The notes under the pieces: model-generated | What the model saw: the letters and a program-made list of their open reading frames with translations, nothing else | Told to the model about the DNA's origin: nothing | Database searches by the model: none | Made by a program: the position numbers and the translations under genes | Origin: Falsiroseomonas frigidaquae | GTDB lineage: Bacteria; Pseudomonadota; Alphaproteobacteria; Acetobacterales; Acetobacteraceae | Direction: 5' to 3' | NCBI RefSeq assembly: GCF_012163145.1 | Contig: NZ_JAAVTX010000001.1 | Coordinates: 682,001-746,000 of the forward strand | Length of the DNA stretch: 64,000 nt | Part shown: positions 8,501-18,915 of the stretch, piece after piece | Position numbering within the stretch: the first letter of the stretch is position 1 | Layout: the number at the start of each line of letters is the position of its first letter

Positions 8501-9409
8501 CTAGCCCCAGGCGCCTTGTGCGGCGAGCCCTGCCACCTCCTGCCGCAGGATATCCTCGGCGAGGTTGCGCGCCGGGGCTGCCGCCGCCTCCCGCAGCCGC
8601 ACCAGACACAGCGCGGTATCGAGCCGCGCTGCCAGCAGGCGCGTCGCCGTCACCTCGCCACGGGCCACCGCTTCCCGCACCGTGGCGAAGGTCAGCACGC
8701 CATGGCCGAAGCCGGCCGCGACCAGGTTGCGGGTCAGCGCCACGCCATCCGCCTCCAGCACGATGTCCAGCCGGATGCCGGCCTCGGCTGCCGCCTGTTC
8801 CAGCATCAGCCGGGTCACATGCGGATGCGCCGGCAGGATCAGGCGCAGCCCGCGCAGGTCCCGCACCCGCCAGGGCGTCGCGCGCGGGGGCTCGCCCGGC
8901 GGCGCCACCAGGTACAGCGCCTCCCGCAGCAAGGTCTCCCGCGCCAGGGCGTGGCGGTCGGGCGGGTCGTGCATCAAGGCGAGGTCGGCTCGGCCGGTGG
9001 TGACCCAGTCGAGCAGCGTGGCGTTCACCCCCTCCATCGCGTGGATCGAGATGTTGGGATGGTCCTGCCGCATCCGCAGCAGGAAGCGCGGCATGACCAG
9101 CGCGCCGGTGGTCGGCGGCACGGCGATGACGACGTGGCCGGAGACGGAGCGCTCCAGCTCCGCCACCTCGTCCTTGATCTGCCGGGCGGAGCGCAGCAGC
9201 AGTTCCGCCCGGCGCAGCACCACGGTGCCGGCCGCCGTCAGTTCCACCCCGCGCGCGCCCCGCAGCATCAGGGCAACGCCCAGCTCCTCCTCCAGCTTGC
9301 GGATCTGGCGGCTGAGCGCGGGCTGGGCGATGCGCAGTTCCTTCGCCGCGGCGGAGACGCTGCCGAGCCGGGCGACATGGATGAAGCTGCGCAATTCGCG
9401 AAGGTCCAT
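8501..9409 (-). CDS. LysR-family transcriptional regulator
   Basis: A 302-residue LysR-type regulator: N-terminal winged HTH (DLRELRSFIHVARLGSVSAA through QPALSRQIRKLEEELG, residues 2-42) and a C-terminal effector-binding domain. The start at 9409 puts the HTH at the very N-terminus; an ATG four codons upstream (9421) lies directly on the GGAGG and so is less likely. It sits upstream of the NicC-like monooxygenase on the same strand and is divergent from the luciferase-like monooxygenase pair across about 230 bp. It probably controls one or both of these units in response to their substrate. Confidence 0.92.
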   Translation of the reverse strand: MDLRELRSFIHVARLGSVSAAAKELRIAQPALSRQIRKLEEELGVALMLRGARGVELTAAGTVVLRRAELLLRSARQIKDEVAELERSVSGHVVIAVPPTTGALVMPRFLLRMRQDHPNISIHAMEGVNATLLDWVTTGRADLALMHDPPDRHALARETLLREALYLVAPPGEPPRATPWRVRDLRGLRLILPAHPHVTRLMLEQAAAEAGIRLDIVLEADGVALTRNLVAAGFGHGVLTFATVREAVARGEVTATRLLAARLDTALCLVRLREAAAAPARNLAEDILRQEVAGLAAQGAWG

Positions 9410-9642
9410 CGCGAGGGGCATCCTCCAGTTGGGATCGGATCATGCCGGTTCGCTCGCCCAGGTCCAGCATGGCCGCGCAGAGCGCCCCGCCTTGCGCCGT
9501 GCGGGAAGGCCCGGCATGGTGCTGACAAGCGCCAGAACAAATCCTACGGCCGACCGCCCGCCGCTCGTGGAGGTTGCATGCTCCGTTCCGCCGCCCACCC
9601 ACCTGTCCCCGAGGATTCAATCGTACCGTGATACAGCGGCGG

Positions 9643-10932
9643 ATGCATCTGGTCGCCTACCTCAAGACGGGCCCGACCGCGAACCACCCCGGCGGCTGGC
9701 GGCACCCCGAGGCGGCGCTGCACGACATCTTCACGCCCGAACGCTACGAGCACATCGCCCGCGTGCTGGAAGATGCCTGCTTCGATGCCTGCTTCTTCGC
9801 CGACCTGCTCGGCCTGCCGGACATCCATGGCGGCAATTTCGACGCCTATCTGCGCAAGGGCGGGCAGATCAGCTACCTGGACCCGATGACGGTGCTGCCG
9901 GTGATGGGCCGGGTGACGCGGCATCTCGGCCTAGGCGCCACGCTGTCGACCACCTTCCTGCATCCCTACCATCTGGCGCGCAGCCTGGCCTCGCTCGACA
10001 TGCTGACGGGTGGCCGCGCGGCGTGGAACATCGTCACCTCCGCCACGGATCTGGAAGCCCGCAACCTCGGCATGCAGGGCATCCCGGCGAAGGCGGACCG
10101 CTACGACCACGCGGATGAGGTGCTGGAGGCCTGCAGTGCGCTGTGGGATTGCTGGGACCCGGATGCCTTCGTGATGGACCGCGAGGCCGGTGTCTTCATC
10201 GACCCCGAGAAAGTGCGCTACGCCAACTACCAGGGGCGCTCGGTCAGCACGCGCGGCCCGCTGAGCATTCCGCGCACGCCGCAGGGCAGGCCGGTGTTCC
10301 TGCAGGCCGGGGCTTCCGACCGCGGCCGGGAATTCGCGGCGCGCTGGGCGGAGGCCGTCTTCTGCACGCCGCACGGCAAGACGGATGGCATCGCCTTCCG
10401 CACCGACATGCATGCTCGCATGCAGTCGCAGGACCGCACGCCGGACGCGTGCAAGGTGCTGCCGGGCATCGCCGTGGTGGTCGGCGAGACGTCGTCCATC
10501 GCGCGGGAGAAGGCCGCCTACCTGCAATCGTTGATCGAGCCGGAGGCGCAGACCATGCTGCATTCCGCCCTGCTCGGCGCGGATCTGTCGCGGCACCAGA
10601 CGGCGGAGGCGGTGGCGGCAGCGCAGGGCAACCAGGGCATCACCGGATCGCAGGATCGCGTGCTGCAACTGATGCAGAAGGAAAACATCAGCTTTGCCGA
10701 GGCCGCCGCCCGGCCACGCAACCTGCTGGTCGGCACCGCGCAGAACATCGCCGACGAGATGGAGGACTGGTTCACCTCCGGCGCCTGCGACGGCTTCGTG
10801 GTCTTCCCCACTGTCTTCCCCCGCATGTTCGAGGATTTCGGCCGCCTGGTGGTACCGGAACTGCAGCGCCGTGGCCTGTTCCGCACGGAGTATGCCGGCC
10901 GCACACTGCGCGAGAATCTGGCCGCGGCCTGA
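9643..10932 (+). CDS. LLM-class FMN-dependent monooxygenase (NtaA/SnaA/DmoA family)
   Basis: A 429-residue TIM-barrel flavin monooxygenase of the luciferase-like class. The sequence contains YLKTGPTANHPGGWRHP at the start, LGLGATLSTTFLHPYHLARSLASLD, GRAAWNIVTS and GRPVFLQAGASDRGREFAA, all characteristic of the NtaA/DmoA/DszA group. That group oxidises C-N or C-S bonds (nitrilotriacetate, dimethyl sulfide, desulfurisation substrates) using FMNH2 from a separate reductase, and no reductase gene is nearby. The start is uncertain: ATG 9643 has a poor ribosome site, and an in-frame GTG at 9628 lies some 13 nt behind GAGG. A second paralog follows 43 bp downstream. Confidence 0.88.
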   Translation: MHLVAYLKTGPTANHPGGWRHPEAALHDIFTPERYEHIARVLEDACFDACFFADLLGLPDIHGGNFDAYLRKGGQISYLDPMTVLPVMGRVTRHLGLGATLSTTFLHPYHLARSLASLDMLTGGRAAWNIVTSATDLEARNLGMQGIPAKADRYDHADEVLEACSALWDCWDPDAFVMDREAGVFIDPEKVRYANYQGRSVSTRGPLSIPRTPQGRPVFLQAGASDRGREFAARWAEAVFCTPHGKTDGIAFRTDMHARMQSQDRTPDACKVLPGIAVVVGETSSIAREKAAYLQSLIEPEAQTMLHSALLGADLSRHQTAEAVAAAQGNQGITGSQDRVLQLMQKENISFAEAAARPRNLLVGTAQNIADEMEDWFTSGACDGFVVFPTVFPRMFEDFGRLVVPELQRRGLFRTEYAGRTLRENLAAA

Positions 10933-10975
10933 AGCCGTCGGCCCACCCCTCCCCATCACGAACGAGACCCTGCCC

Positions 10976-12292
10976 ATGACGCGACCGTTCCATCTCGGCT
11001 GGTTCCTCCAGGGGTCTTCCGTGCAGGCCTGGGGCGAGCCCTGGACCGGCGCGATCGGCCGCGACTGGATGGTGCCGGAGCTGTTCTGCGACATCGCCCG
11101 CGCGCTGGAACGCGCCTGCTTCGACTATGTGCTGATCGAGGACAGCTCCTATGTCGGGGAAAGCTATGGCGGGTCGCGCGAGATCTACCTGGCCAATGGC
11201 CTCGCCGTGCCGCGCCAGGACCCCAGCGTGATCGCGACGCTGATGGCGGCCGCGACCAGCCGCATCGGCATCGTGCCCACCCTGTCCACCTTCGCCTATC
11301 CGCCCTACCTGCTGGCCCGCCTGGTGGCGACGCTGGACCAGGTTTCCGCCGGCCGCATCGGCTGGAACATGGTGACCGGCAGCAGCGACTACGCGGCGAT
11401 GAACTACGGCATGTCCGGCATGCCCGAGCATGACCTGCGCTACGATATGGCCGATGAGTACATGGGCGCCGTCAACGCGCTGTGGGACAGCTGGGAGCCG
11501 GGCGCCATCCTGGCCGATACCGCCAGCGGCGTGCTGGTGGACCACAGCAAGGTCCATGCCGCGGATTTCGAGGGCAAGTGGTTCAAAACGCGCGGGCCGC
11601 TGAATTCCGGCCCCTGCGTGCAGGGCCGCCCCGTCATCGCCCAGGCCGGCGGCAGCGCGCGCGGCAAGCGCTTCGCGGCGCTGCATGCGGATACCGTGGT
11701 GGCCAGCGTGAAGGGCGTGGCCGCGATGCGCGCCTATCGCGATGACGTACGCGCCAACGCGGTGGCGCAGGGGCGCAACCCGGATGATGTAAAAATCCTG
11801 TTCCTGGTGGCGCCCACGCTGGGCGAAACGATGGAGGAGGCGGAGCTGCGACGCCGCCAGCGCAAGGCCCGGGCGGAGGCGCAGGTGCCGCAGTTCCTGG
11901 CGCATTTCGGCAAGATCACCAACATCGATTTCGGCCGCTACGACATGGACACGCCGGTGGACCAGCTCGACCTGCACACCAACGGCCACCAGCAATCGCT
12001 GGACGATTTCAAGCGCGTCGCCGGCAAGCGCAGCCTGCGGGAGGCGATGCTGGCCTATCGCGGCAACCCCGGCTCGGTGGAGCTGACCGGCACGCCGGAT
12101 GCCGTGGCCTCCCAGATGGCGGAGGCGATGCAGGAAGCCGGCGGCGATGGCTTCCTGCTGTCGCTCGGCGATGTCAGCCGGCGCAGCGTGGCGGAGATCG
12201 CCGATGGCCTGGTTCCCGCCCTGCAGGCGCGCGGCCTGGCGCGGCGCGCCTATGCGCACGCCCAGTTCCGCGACAATCTGCTGGAATTCTGA
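10976..12292 (+). CDS. LLM-class FMN-dependent monooxygenase (NtaA/DmoA family), second copy
   Basis: A 438-residue luciferase-like monooxygenase of the same family as its upstream neighbour. It has IGIVPTLSTFAYPPYLLARL, SAGRIGWNMVTGSSDYAA and GRPVIAQAGGSARGKRFAA. By eye the two are clearly homologous but strongly diverged, so they are unlikely to be a recent duplication and probably act on different substrates or successive steps. The ATG at 10976 begins at the conserved N-terminal strand (FHLGWFLQG); a longer in-frame extension overlaps the upstream gene and looks non-coding. It converges with the DeoR gene, 9 bp between stops. Confidence 0.9.
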   Translation: MTRPFHLGWFLQGSSVQAWGEPWTGAIGRDWMVPELFCDIARALERACFDYVLIEDSSYVGESYGGSREIYLANGLAVPRQDPSVIATLMAAATSRIGIVPTLSTFAYPPYLLARLVATLDQVSAGRIGWNMVTGSSDYAAMNYGMSGMPEHDLRYDMADEYMGAVNALWDSWEPGAILADTASGVLVDHSKVHAADFEGKWFKTRGPLNSGPCVQGRPVIAQAGGSARGKRFAALHADTVVASVKGVAAMRAYRDDVRANAVAQGRNPDDVKILFLVAPTLGETMEEAELRRRQRKARAEAQVPQFLAHFGKITNIDFGRYDMDTPVDQLDLHTNGHQQSLDDFKRVAGKRSLREAMLAYRGNPGSVELTGTPDAVASQMAEAMQEAGGDGFLLSLGDVSRRSVAEIADGLVPALQARGLARRAYAHAQFRDNLLEF

Positions 12293-12301
12293 CGCGCGGC
12301 A

Positions 12302-13081
12302 CTACGCCAGGCGCAGCTCCACCCCGGCCTCCAGCAGCGCCTGCCGCAGCTTCTCCGGTGGCGGCTCGTCGCTCAGCAGGGTTGCGAAGGCCTGCGCCGG
12401 CGCCACCCGGACCAGCGCGCCACGGCCGAACTTCTCGGCCTGGCACAGCAGCACCGTCATCCGCGCCGCCGCCATCGCGGCGCGCTTGATGGCAACCTTC
12501 TCGGGGTCGAAATCCATCGGCGCGCCGGCGGCATCGAAGCCTGAACAGGCGATCACCGCGACATCCAGCGACAGATTGGCCAGCGCCGCCGCCGTCTCCC
12601 CGCCCACCAGCGACCCGTCGCCGCCGCCGAGCCGCCCTGGCAGCACATGCACGGCCGGATGCTCCGTGCGGGCGAAGGCCAGCGCGGCGACCATGCTGTT
12701 GGTGAAGATGCGGTCGCCGCCGCGCCCGGCGAGTGCCACCGCCGCTGCCTCCACCGTGGTGCCGACATCGAGGAACAGCGATTGCCGCGGCGGCAGCAGC
12801 GCGGCCAGGGCGGTGCCGATGCGGGACTTCGCGGCCGGCTGGCGTTCGCGCTTCTCGGCATAGCCCAGCCGCACCGCGCCGACCGGCCCGGCGCCGCCAT
12901 GGAAGCGCTGCAGCAGCCCGGCCTGGGAAAGCTGGATGATGTCCCGCCGAGCCGTCTGCGCCGAGGTGCCGAAGCGCCGGGCCAGCGCCTCGATGGTCGC
13001 GAAGCCCTGCTCGGCGACCAGGCGCAGGATCGCCTGCTGGCGCGGATTGGCGGCGACGTCTTGCTCGGGCGGCTGGTCCAT
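12302..13081 (-). CDS. DeoR/GlpR-family transcriptional regulator
   Basis: A 259-residue DeoR-type repressor. The N-terminal HTH reads RQQAILRLVAEQGFATIEALARRF, then TSAQTARRDIIQLSQAGLLQRFHGGA. The sugar-phosphate-sensing ISOCOT-like domain contains FLDVGTTVEAAA, IFTNSMVAAL and CSGFDAAGAPMDFDPEKVAIKRA. Such proteins respond to phosphorylated sugars or polyols. It is divergent (75 bp) from the LOG-like gene and the Ugp-type importer operon, the likely regulatory target. The intergenic region has two GCTTG...CAAGC inverted repeats. Confidence 0.92.
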   Translation of the reverse strand: MDQPPEQDVAANPRQQAILRLVAEQGFATIEALARRFGTSAQTARRDIIQLSQAGLLQRFHGGAGPVGAVRLGYAEKRERQPAAKSRIGTALAALLPPRQSLFLDVGTTVEAAAVALAGRGGDRIFTNSMVAALAFARTEHPAVHVLPGRLGGGDGSLVGGETAAALANLSLDVAVIACSGFDAAGAPMDFDPEKVAIKRAAMAAARMTVLLCQAEKFGRGALVRVAPAQAFATLLSDEPPPEKLRQALLEAGVELRLA

Positions 13082-13102
13082 GGAAGCTTTCTTACATTGA
13101 GA

Positions 13103-13145
13103 GCTTGCGCCGGGACAAGCATCGGCGCGAGGCTTGTGCCCAAGC
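13103..13145. promoter_or_regulatory. Paired GCTTG/CAAGC inverted repeats, candidate DeoR operators
   Basis: Two inverted repeats with identical arms lie between the divergent DeoR and LOG-like genes: GCTTG-N8-CAAGC at 13103-13120 and GCTTG-N4-CAAGC at 13132-13145. Identical arms in a divergent regulator/operon gap suggest an operator, but the second overlaps the ribosome-binding region of the 13157 gene, and binding is not shown. Confidence 0.4.
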
Positions 13146-13156
13146 GGGAGGCGGCG

Positions 13157-13783
13157 ATGGAATTGCGACTGCATGGGGGACCGGATGGCCCGAGCCTGCA
13201 CCGGCCGGATGCCGCCTTCGACCCCTGGCAACTGGCCTGGCAGCCCGCCGCCCCGCGCGCGGGCGGCGAGGTGGTGACGCCCCAGGCGGCGCTGGCCGCG
13301 CTGGCCGCCGCCCGGCTGCTGCGCGGCGTGCCGGTGGCGGTGATCGGGCCGCGCGAGGCCTCGGCCGAGGAACTGGCGGCGGCGGAAGCGGTCGGGCATG
13401 GCCTGGCCCAGGCCGGCCTGGTGCTGCTGTGTGGCGGCAAGGGCGGCGCCATGGAAGCCGCCTGCCGCGGCGCCCGGCGGGCCGGCGGGCTGACGCTCGG
13501 ACTGCTGCCGGATGAGGAATGGCAGGGCGCCAACGACCATGTGGCGATCCCGCTCGCCACCGGCATCGGCCCCGCCCGCAATGCCATCCTGGCCCGGGCG
13601 TCGGTGGCGCTGATCGCGGTCGGCGGGGCCTACGGCACGCTGTCGGAAATGGCGCTGGCGATGCAGTTCAACCGGCTGGTCCTCGCCCTTGGGCGCGCGC
13701 CGGAGGTGCTGGGCGTGCTGCGCTGCGACAGCCCGGAGGCGGCGGTGGCGCATGTGGCGCGGCACCTGCTGGGCATGTCATGA
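13157..13783 (+). CDS. LOG-like/TIGR00725-type Rossmann protein
   Basis: A 208-residue protein whose C-terminal 160 residues form the SLOG/LOG fold: VPVAVIGPREAS, LVLLCGGKGGAMEAACRGA, and GIGPARNAILARASVALIAVGGAYGTLSEMALA. This resembles the TIGR00725 group, a distant relative of LOG phosphoribohydrolases and DprA that binds nucleotides. The canonical LOG motif PGGxGTxxE is degenerate here (VGGAYGTLSE), so the enzyme activity is not assured. GGGAGG precedes the ATG at 13157 by 6 nt. It opens the importer operon, 60 bp before the ATPase gene. Its role with the ABC transporter is unknown. Confidence 0.8.
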   Translation: MELRLHGGPDGPSLHRPDAAFDPWQLAWQPAAPRAGGEVVTPQAALAALAAARLLRGVPVAVIGPREASAEELAAAEAVGHGLAQAGLVLLCGGKGGAMEAACRGARRAGGLTLGLLPDEEWQGANDHVAIPLATGIGPARNAILARASVALIAVGGAYGTLSEMALAMQFNRLVLALGRAPEVLGVLRCDSPEAAVAHVARHLLGMS

Positions 13784-13843
13784 AACGATCATTCGCCATC
13801 GCCATGGAAGATTTCGTATCTGCGCCGCAGCAAAGGATCGCCC

Positions 13844-14994
<1,151 letters not shown>

Positions 14995-14998
<4 letters not shown>

Positions 14999-15870
14999 AC
15001 CGCGCCAAGGCCCTGGCGGGCGCCGCCTTCGCCGCCCCCGCCTTCGCGCTGATGCTGGCGCTGCTGATCGGGCCGCTGCTGGTGCTGCTGGCACTGTCCG
15101 TCACGGATTACCGGCTCGGCGCCATGGCGGTGAAGCTGGTCGGCCTCGGCCATTATGCGGCGCTGTTCCAGGACGAGGTATTCCAGCGCGCATTGCGCAA
15201 CACCTTCCTCTATGTCGCGCTGGTGCTGCCGGGAGCGGTTTTCGGCGGCCTCGGCATCGCGCTGCTGGTGCATGCGCGGGTGCGGACGCGCAGCTTCTAC
15301 GAGGTGATCTACTTCCTGCCCGTCACCTCCACGCTGGTGGCGATGGCGACCGTCTGGCAGTTCATGCTGCACCCCTCGCTCGGCCCGGTCAGCGCGGTTT
15401 TCGCGGCACTCGGGATGGCGGGGGTGGATCTGCTGAATGACCCGTCGCTGGCACTCGGCACGCTGGCGATGATCGGGCTGTGGCAGCAGGTCGGCTTCAA
15501 CATGGTGCTGTTCCTGGCAGGCCTCTCCGCGATTCCGCGCGACCTCTACGAGGCCGCGGCGCTGGATGGCGCGGGCGGCGGCATCGACCGCTTCCTGCGC
15601 GTCACCTGGCCGCTGCTGGGGCCGACGACGATGTTCGTCACCATCACCAGCACCATCGCCGCCTTCAAGGTGTTCGACACGGTGGCGGTGCTGACCAAGG
15701 GCGGCCCGCTGGGGTCCACCGAGACGCTTCTGTATGTGCTGTATCTGGAAGGCTTCCAGTATTTCCGCACCGGCTATGCGGCGGCGATGACCATCGTGCT
15801 GCTCGCCTTCCTCATCATCCTGTCCCTCCTCCAGGCGCGGGTGATCGACCGCCGGGTGCATTACGCATGA
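14995..15870 (+). CDS. ABC sugar/glycerol-3-phosphate-type permease, UgpA/MalF-like
   Basis: A 291-residue inner-membrane permease (about six membrane segments) of the binding-protein-dependent transport family 1. The EAA loop that contacts the ATPase is visible as DLYEAAALDGAGGGIDRFLRVTWPLL (about residues 182-207). It starts within the ATPase stop codon (ATGA) and ends overlapping the next permease gene in the same way, so the three are translationally coupled. Confidence 0.92.
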
Positions 15871-16697
15871 GGCGGCGCGGGCTCCTCGGCGCGCTGCTCT
15901 CGCATGCCGTGCTGCTGGCCGGCGCGGTGCTGATGGCCGCGCCCTTCCTGTGGATGCTGCTCACCTCCATCCGCCCGCCGGAGGAGGTGTTCGGGACTGT
16001 CTTCAACCTCATCCCGACCCGCTTCGCGGGTTACGAAAACTATCGGGTGGCGCTGGTCGAGAGCAACCTGCCGCGCGCGCTGCTGAACGGCGCCATCGTC
16101 TGCCTCGGCATCCTGGCGGTGCAGCTTCTGTTCGCGATTCCTTCCGCCTATGCGCTGGCGAAGCTGAAGTTCCGCGGGCGGGAATGGCTGTTCGGGCTGG
16201 TGCTGTTCGGGCTCTGCGTGCCGATCCAGGTGCCGGCGCTGCCGCTCTATCTCGGCCTCGCCCAGGCCGGGCTGCTGGACAGCTTCTTCGCGCTGATGGC
16301 CCCCTTCTTCCTGACGGTCTTCGGCATGTTCCTGTTCCGCCAGTTCTTCCGATCCTACCCGGATGAGGTGCTGGACGCGGCACGGCTGGATGGCATGGGG
16401 GAGTTCGAGATCGTCTGGCGCTTGGCCGCGCCCGCGGCGCTGCCGGCGATCGCCGCCTTCTCCATCTTCTCGATCGTCGCCCATTGGAACGACCTCTACT
16501 GGCCGCTCATCGTCGTGACCTCGGCGGAGCGGTCCGTGCCGTCGCTTGCCATCCTGGCATTCCGGGACAGCGAGACGGGCGGCAATTACGGCGCGCTGAT
16601 GGCCGCGGCCGCGATCACCACCGCGCCGCTGATCATCGGCTTCTTCGCCGCGCGCCGCGCCTTCCTGCGCGGGATCACCATGACCGGGCCGCGCTGA
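15867..16697 (+). CDS. ABC sugar/glycerol-3-phosphate-type permease, UgpE/MalG-like
   Basis: A 276-residue permease with six predicted membrane segments. N-terminal SIRPPEEVFG and the EAA loop YPDEVLDAARLDGMGEFEIVWRLAAP identify the MalG/UgpE half of a CUT1-type carbohydrate importer. It forms the heterodimeric channel with the preceding permease and overlaps it by 4 nt. The binding-protein gene follows after 31 bp. Confidence 0.92.
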   Translation: MRRRGLLGALLSHAVLLAGAVLMAAPFLWMLLTSIRPPEEVFGTVFNLIPTRFAGYENYRVALVESNLPRALLNGAIVCLGILAVQLLFAIPSAYALAKLKFRGREWLFGLVLFGLCVPIQVPALPLYLGLAQAGLLDSFFALMAPFFLTVFGMFLFRQFFRSYPDEVLDAARLDGMGEFEIVWRLAAPAALPAIAAFSIFSIVAHWNDLYWPLIVVTSAERSVPSLAILAFRDSETGGNYGALMAAAAITTAPLIIGFFAARRAFLRGITMTGPR

Positions 16698-16728
16698 AGC
16701 GGCCCCAACCACGGAGAGGACCCACACC

Positions 16729-18006
16729 ATGACGACCCGCAGAACCCTTCTCGCCAGCGGCGCCGCCTTGCTCGCAGCACCGGCCATCAGCCACGCGCAG
16801 GGCCAGGTGACGCTGGACGTGCTGTTCGCCAACCCGTCCTTCGCGCGCTTCTTCACGCCGATCGCGGAAGCCTTCACCCGCGCCAATCCGAGCATCCGCA
16901 TCGCCTTCCGCCAGCCGGCGCCGAATTACGACGAGCAGCACCAGGCGCTGCTGCGCGGCGCGCTGACCAACCAGTTGCCGGACGTGACCTTCCCCGGCTT
17001 CAACCGCCTGCCGGAACTGGCCCGCACCCTGGCGCCGCGCAACCAGATCGCCGACCTCGCGCCGATGATCGCGGCCGAGGGCGATGCCTGGAAGGACGCC
17101 AATTTCAGCCCGCGCATGCTGGCGCTGGGCCAGGTGGATGGCACGCAATACGGCATGCCGTTCAACGCCTCCTCCCCCATCGCCTACTACAATCCGGAGC
17201 TGGTGCGTCGCGCGGGCGGTGACCCGGACAGCTTTCCGAAGGATTGGGATGGCATCGTCGCGCTCGGCGGCCGCATCAAGGCGGCGGTGCCGGAGGCGAT
17301 GGGCGTGTCCTACTACATCAACTCCTTCGACAGCGACTGGCTGTGGCAGGCGCTGGTGCAGCAGGGCGGCGGGCGCATGCTGAACGCCGATGGCAGCATC
17401 GGCTTCGGCGGCCCGGCGGGCCAGGCGGCGATGGCCCTGGCGCGGCGCTTCGTGACGGATGCCGGCATGGGGCTGATCGGCGCCGACCAGAACCGCCAGC
17501 AATTCGGCACCGGTGGCATCGGCGTGATCTTCGACAGCCCGGCGCGGCTCGGCGTCATCACCGGCCTGGTCGGCGGCCGCTTCCCGCTGCGCACCGCGCC
17601 CTTCCCCATCACCGATGCGACCAATGGCGGCGTGCCGACCGGCGGCAACGCGGCTGTCATCCTGACGCGCGATGCGGCCAAGCGGGAAGCCGCCTGGAAG
17701 TATGTGAAGTACAGCGCGGGGCCGGAGGCGCAGAAAGTGGCGGTGGAGATGACCGGCTACCTGCCCACCAACCAGCGCGCGGCAGGCCCCGAATTCCTCG
17801 GCGCCTGGTACGAGCAGAACCCGAACGCCCGCAGCGCCGCGATGCAGGCGGACAAGTCGCTGCCCTGGGAGGATTACGGCGCCAATGGCCCGCGCATCCA
17901 CCGCATGCAGCAGGAAATCCTGACCGCCGTGATGCGTGGCGACGTGGCGCCGGAATCCGGGCTGCAGCGCATGGTGCAGCAGACCGGCAGCATGATGCGC
18001 GCCTGA
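16729..18006 (+). CDS. ABC transporter substrate-binding protein, UgpB-like (family 1)
   Basis: A 425-residue periplasmic binding protein. It begins with TTRRTLLASGAALLAAP, a twin-arginine-like signal peptide ending near SHAQG. Segments such as YNPELVRRAGGDPDSFPKDWD and GVPTGGNAAVIL resemble glycerol-3-phosphate/sugar binders of the UgpB group. CGGAGAGGA is a strong ribosome site in front of ATG 16729. It ends the importer operon, before a hairpin. The DeoR/GlpR-type regulator upstream agrees with a polyol-phosphate or sugar ligand, but the exact ligand is not predictable. Confidence 0.9.
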   Translation: MTTRRTLLASGAALLAAPAISHAQGQVTLDVLFANPSFARFFTPIAEAFTRANPSIRIAFRQPAPNYDEQHQALLRGALTNQLPDVTFPGFNRLPELARTLAPRNQIADLAPMIAAEGDAWKDANFSPRMLALGQVDGTQYGMPFNASSPIAYYNPELVRRAGGDPDSFPKDWDGIVALGGRIKAAVPEAMGVSYYINSFDSDWLWQALVQQGGGRMLNADGSIGFGGPAGQAAMALARRFVTDAGMGLIGADQNRQQFGTGGIGVIFDSPARLGVITGLVGGRFPLRTAPFPITDATNGGVPTGGNAAVILTRDAAKREAAWKYVKYSAGPEAQKVAVEMTGYLPTNQRAAGPEFLGAWYEQNPNARSAAMQADKSLPWEDYGANGPRIHRMQQEILTAVMRGDVAPESGLQRMVQQTGSMMRA

Positions 18007-18020
18007 GCGGCGGAAGACGC

Positions 18021-18040
18021 GGCCCGGCGCAGGCCGGGCC
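18021..18040. terminator. Hairpin between convergent genes, probable bidirectional terminator
   Basis: GGCCCGGC (18021-18028) and GCCGGGCC (18033-18040) form a perfect 8-bp GC stem with a 4-nt loop, exactly between the stop of the binding-protein gene (18006) and the stop of the convergent universal stress protein gene (18044). No T-tract follows, so it may act as a weak or Rho-assisted terminator. Confidence 0.5.
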
Positions 18041-18043
18041 TCG

Positions 18044-18898
18044 TCAGCGGAAGACCAGCACCGGGATCCGGCAGCTGCGCAGCAGCGCGGTGGTGGTGCT
18101 GCCGACGATCAGGTTGCGCAGCCGGCTGTGCCCATAGGCGCCCATCACCAGCAGGTCGATCCCGGCCTGCGCCACATGGCCGGCGATCGCCGCCTCGGCA
18201 TCGCCCTGCAGCACGACCGGCGTGGCCCGCTTGCCCGCGGCCGCGAGCTGCCGCACCGGCTCCGCCAGCAGCGCATGCCCGGCCGCAGCATCCGCCGCCA
18301 CCGTCACCAGCTCGCATTCCAGCCCATCCAGCGAGGCAGTGCCGGCGGCATAGGCCACGGCCTTGCGGCCTGATGCCCCCCCGTCATAGGCGATGGCGAA
18401 GCGCGTGATCGGCTTGAAGGCGCGGGAGGCGACGAGCACCGGCAGCACGCTGGCGCGCAGCACGCGTTCCAGGTTGGCGCCGAGATGGCCCACGGCGAAA
18501 TCCGCCGCCTCGCCGCGCTTGCCGACCACCAGCAGGTCGGCCTCACCCTCGAACTCCACCACCGTATCGACCAGCGCGCCGTGCCGCTGCACCGTGCCGA
18601 TCTGCGCCACGCCGGCCGCCTTCAGCCGCGCCTCCGCCGCCTCCAGAAGGGCCCGCGCACGGCGAAGCGCGACCTTGCCGCGTGCGGCATCCAGCTCCGC
18701 CAATTCGCGCAGCAATTCATCCGAGGCATTCAGCCCGAGCGCGCCGCTGTGATCCGCCGGTGCCTCCGCCATCGTGCGGTCCAGGACATGCAGCACGCGC
18801 ACCGAGGCACCACCCATCCGGGCGGAGGCCCAGGCGGCGTGGTCGAGGATGCTCTCGGCATAGACCGATCCATCCGTGCAGGCGAGAATCTGCGCCAT
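18044..18898 (-). CDS. Universal stress protein, tandem UspA domains
   Basis: A 284-residue cytoplasmic protein made of two Usp domains. The second carries the ATP-binding pattern [17 protein letters not shown] (G-2x-G-9x-G-S/T). The first is degenerate at the equivalent site ([15 protein letters not shown]). The ATG at 18898 lies behind GAGGGGAG; a TTG at 18919 overlapping the SulP stop is an alternative. With 18 bp between it and the SulP gene, the pair is an operon, a common arrangement in which the Usp is thought to accompany or regulate the transporter. The ligand and role are inferred only. Confidence 0.9.
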   Translation of the reverse strand: MAQILACTDGSVYAESILDHAAWASARMGGASVRVLHVLDRTMAEAPADHSGALGLNASDELLRELAELDAARGKVALRRARALLEAAEARLKAAGVAQIGTVQRHGALVDTVVEFEGEADLLVVGKRGEAADFAVGHLGANLERVLRASVLPVLVASRAFKPITRFAIAYDGGASGRKAVAYAAGTASLDGLECELVTVAADAAAGHALLAEPVRQLAAAGKRATPVVLQGDAEAAIAGHVAQAGIDLLVMGAYGHSRLRNLIVGSTTTALLRSCRIPVLVFR

Positions 18899-18915
18899 GG
18901 CTTTGTCCGCTCCCC

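Noticed and set aside
12647-13156. Upstream extension of the LOG-like protein frame
   Set aside because: It is antisense to the DeoR regulator and has no similarity to a protein domain; ATG 13157 has GGGAGG in front.
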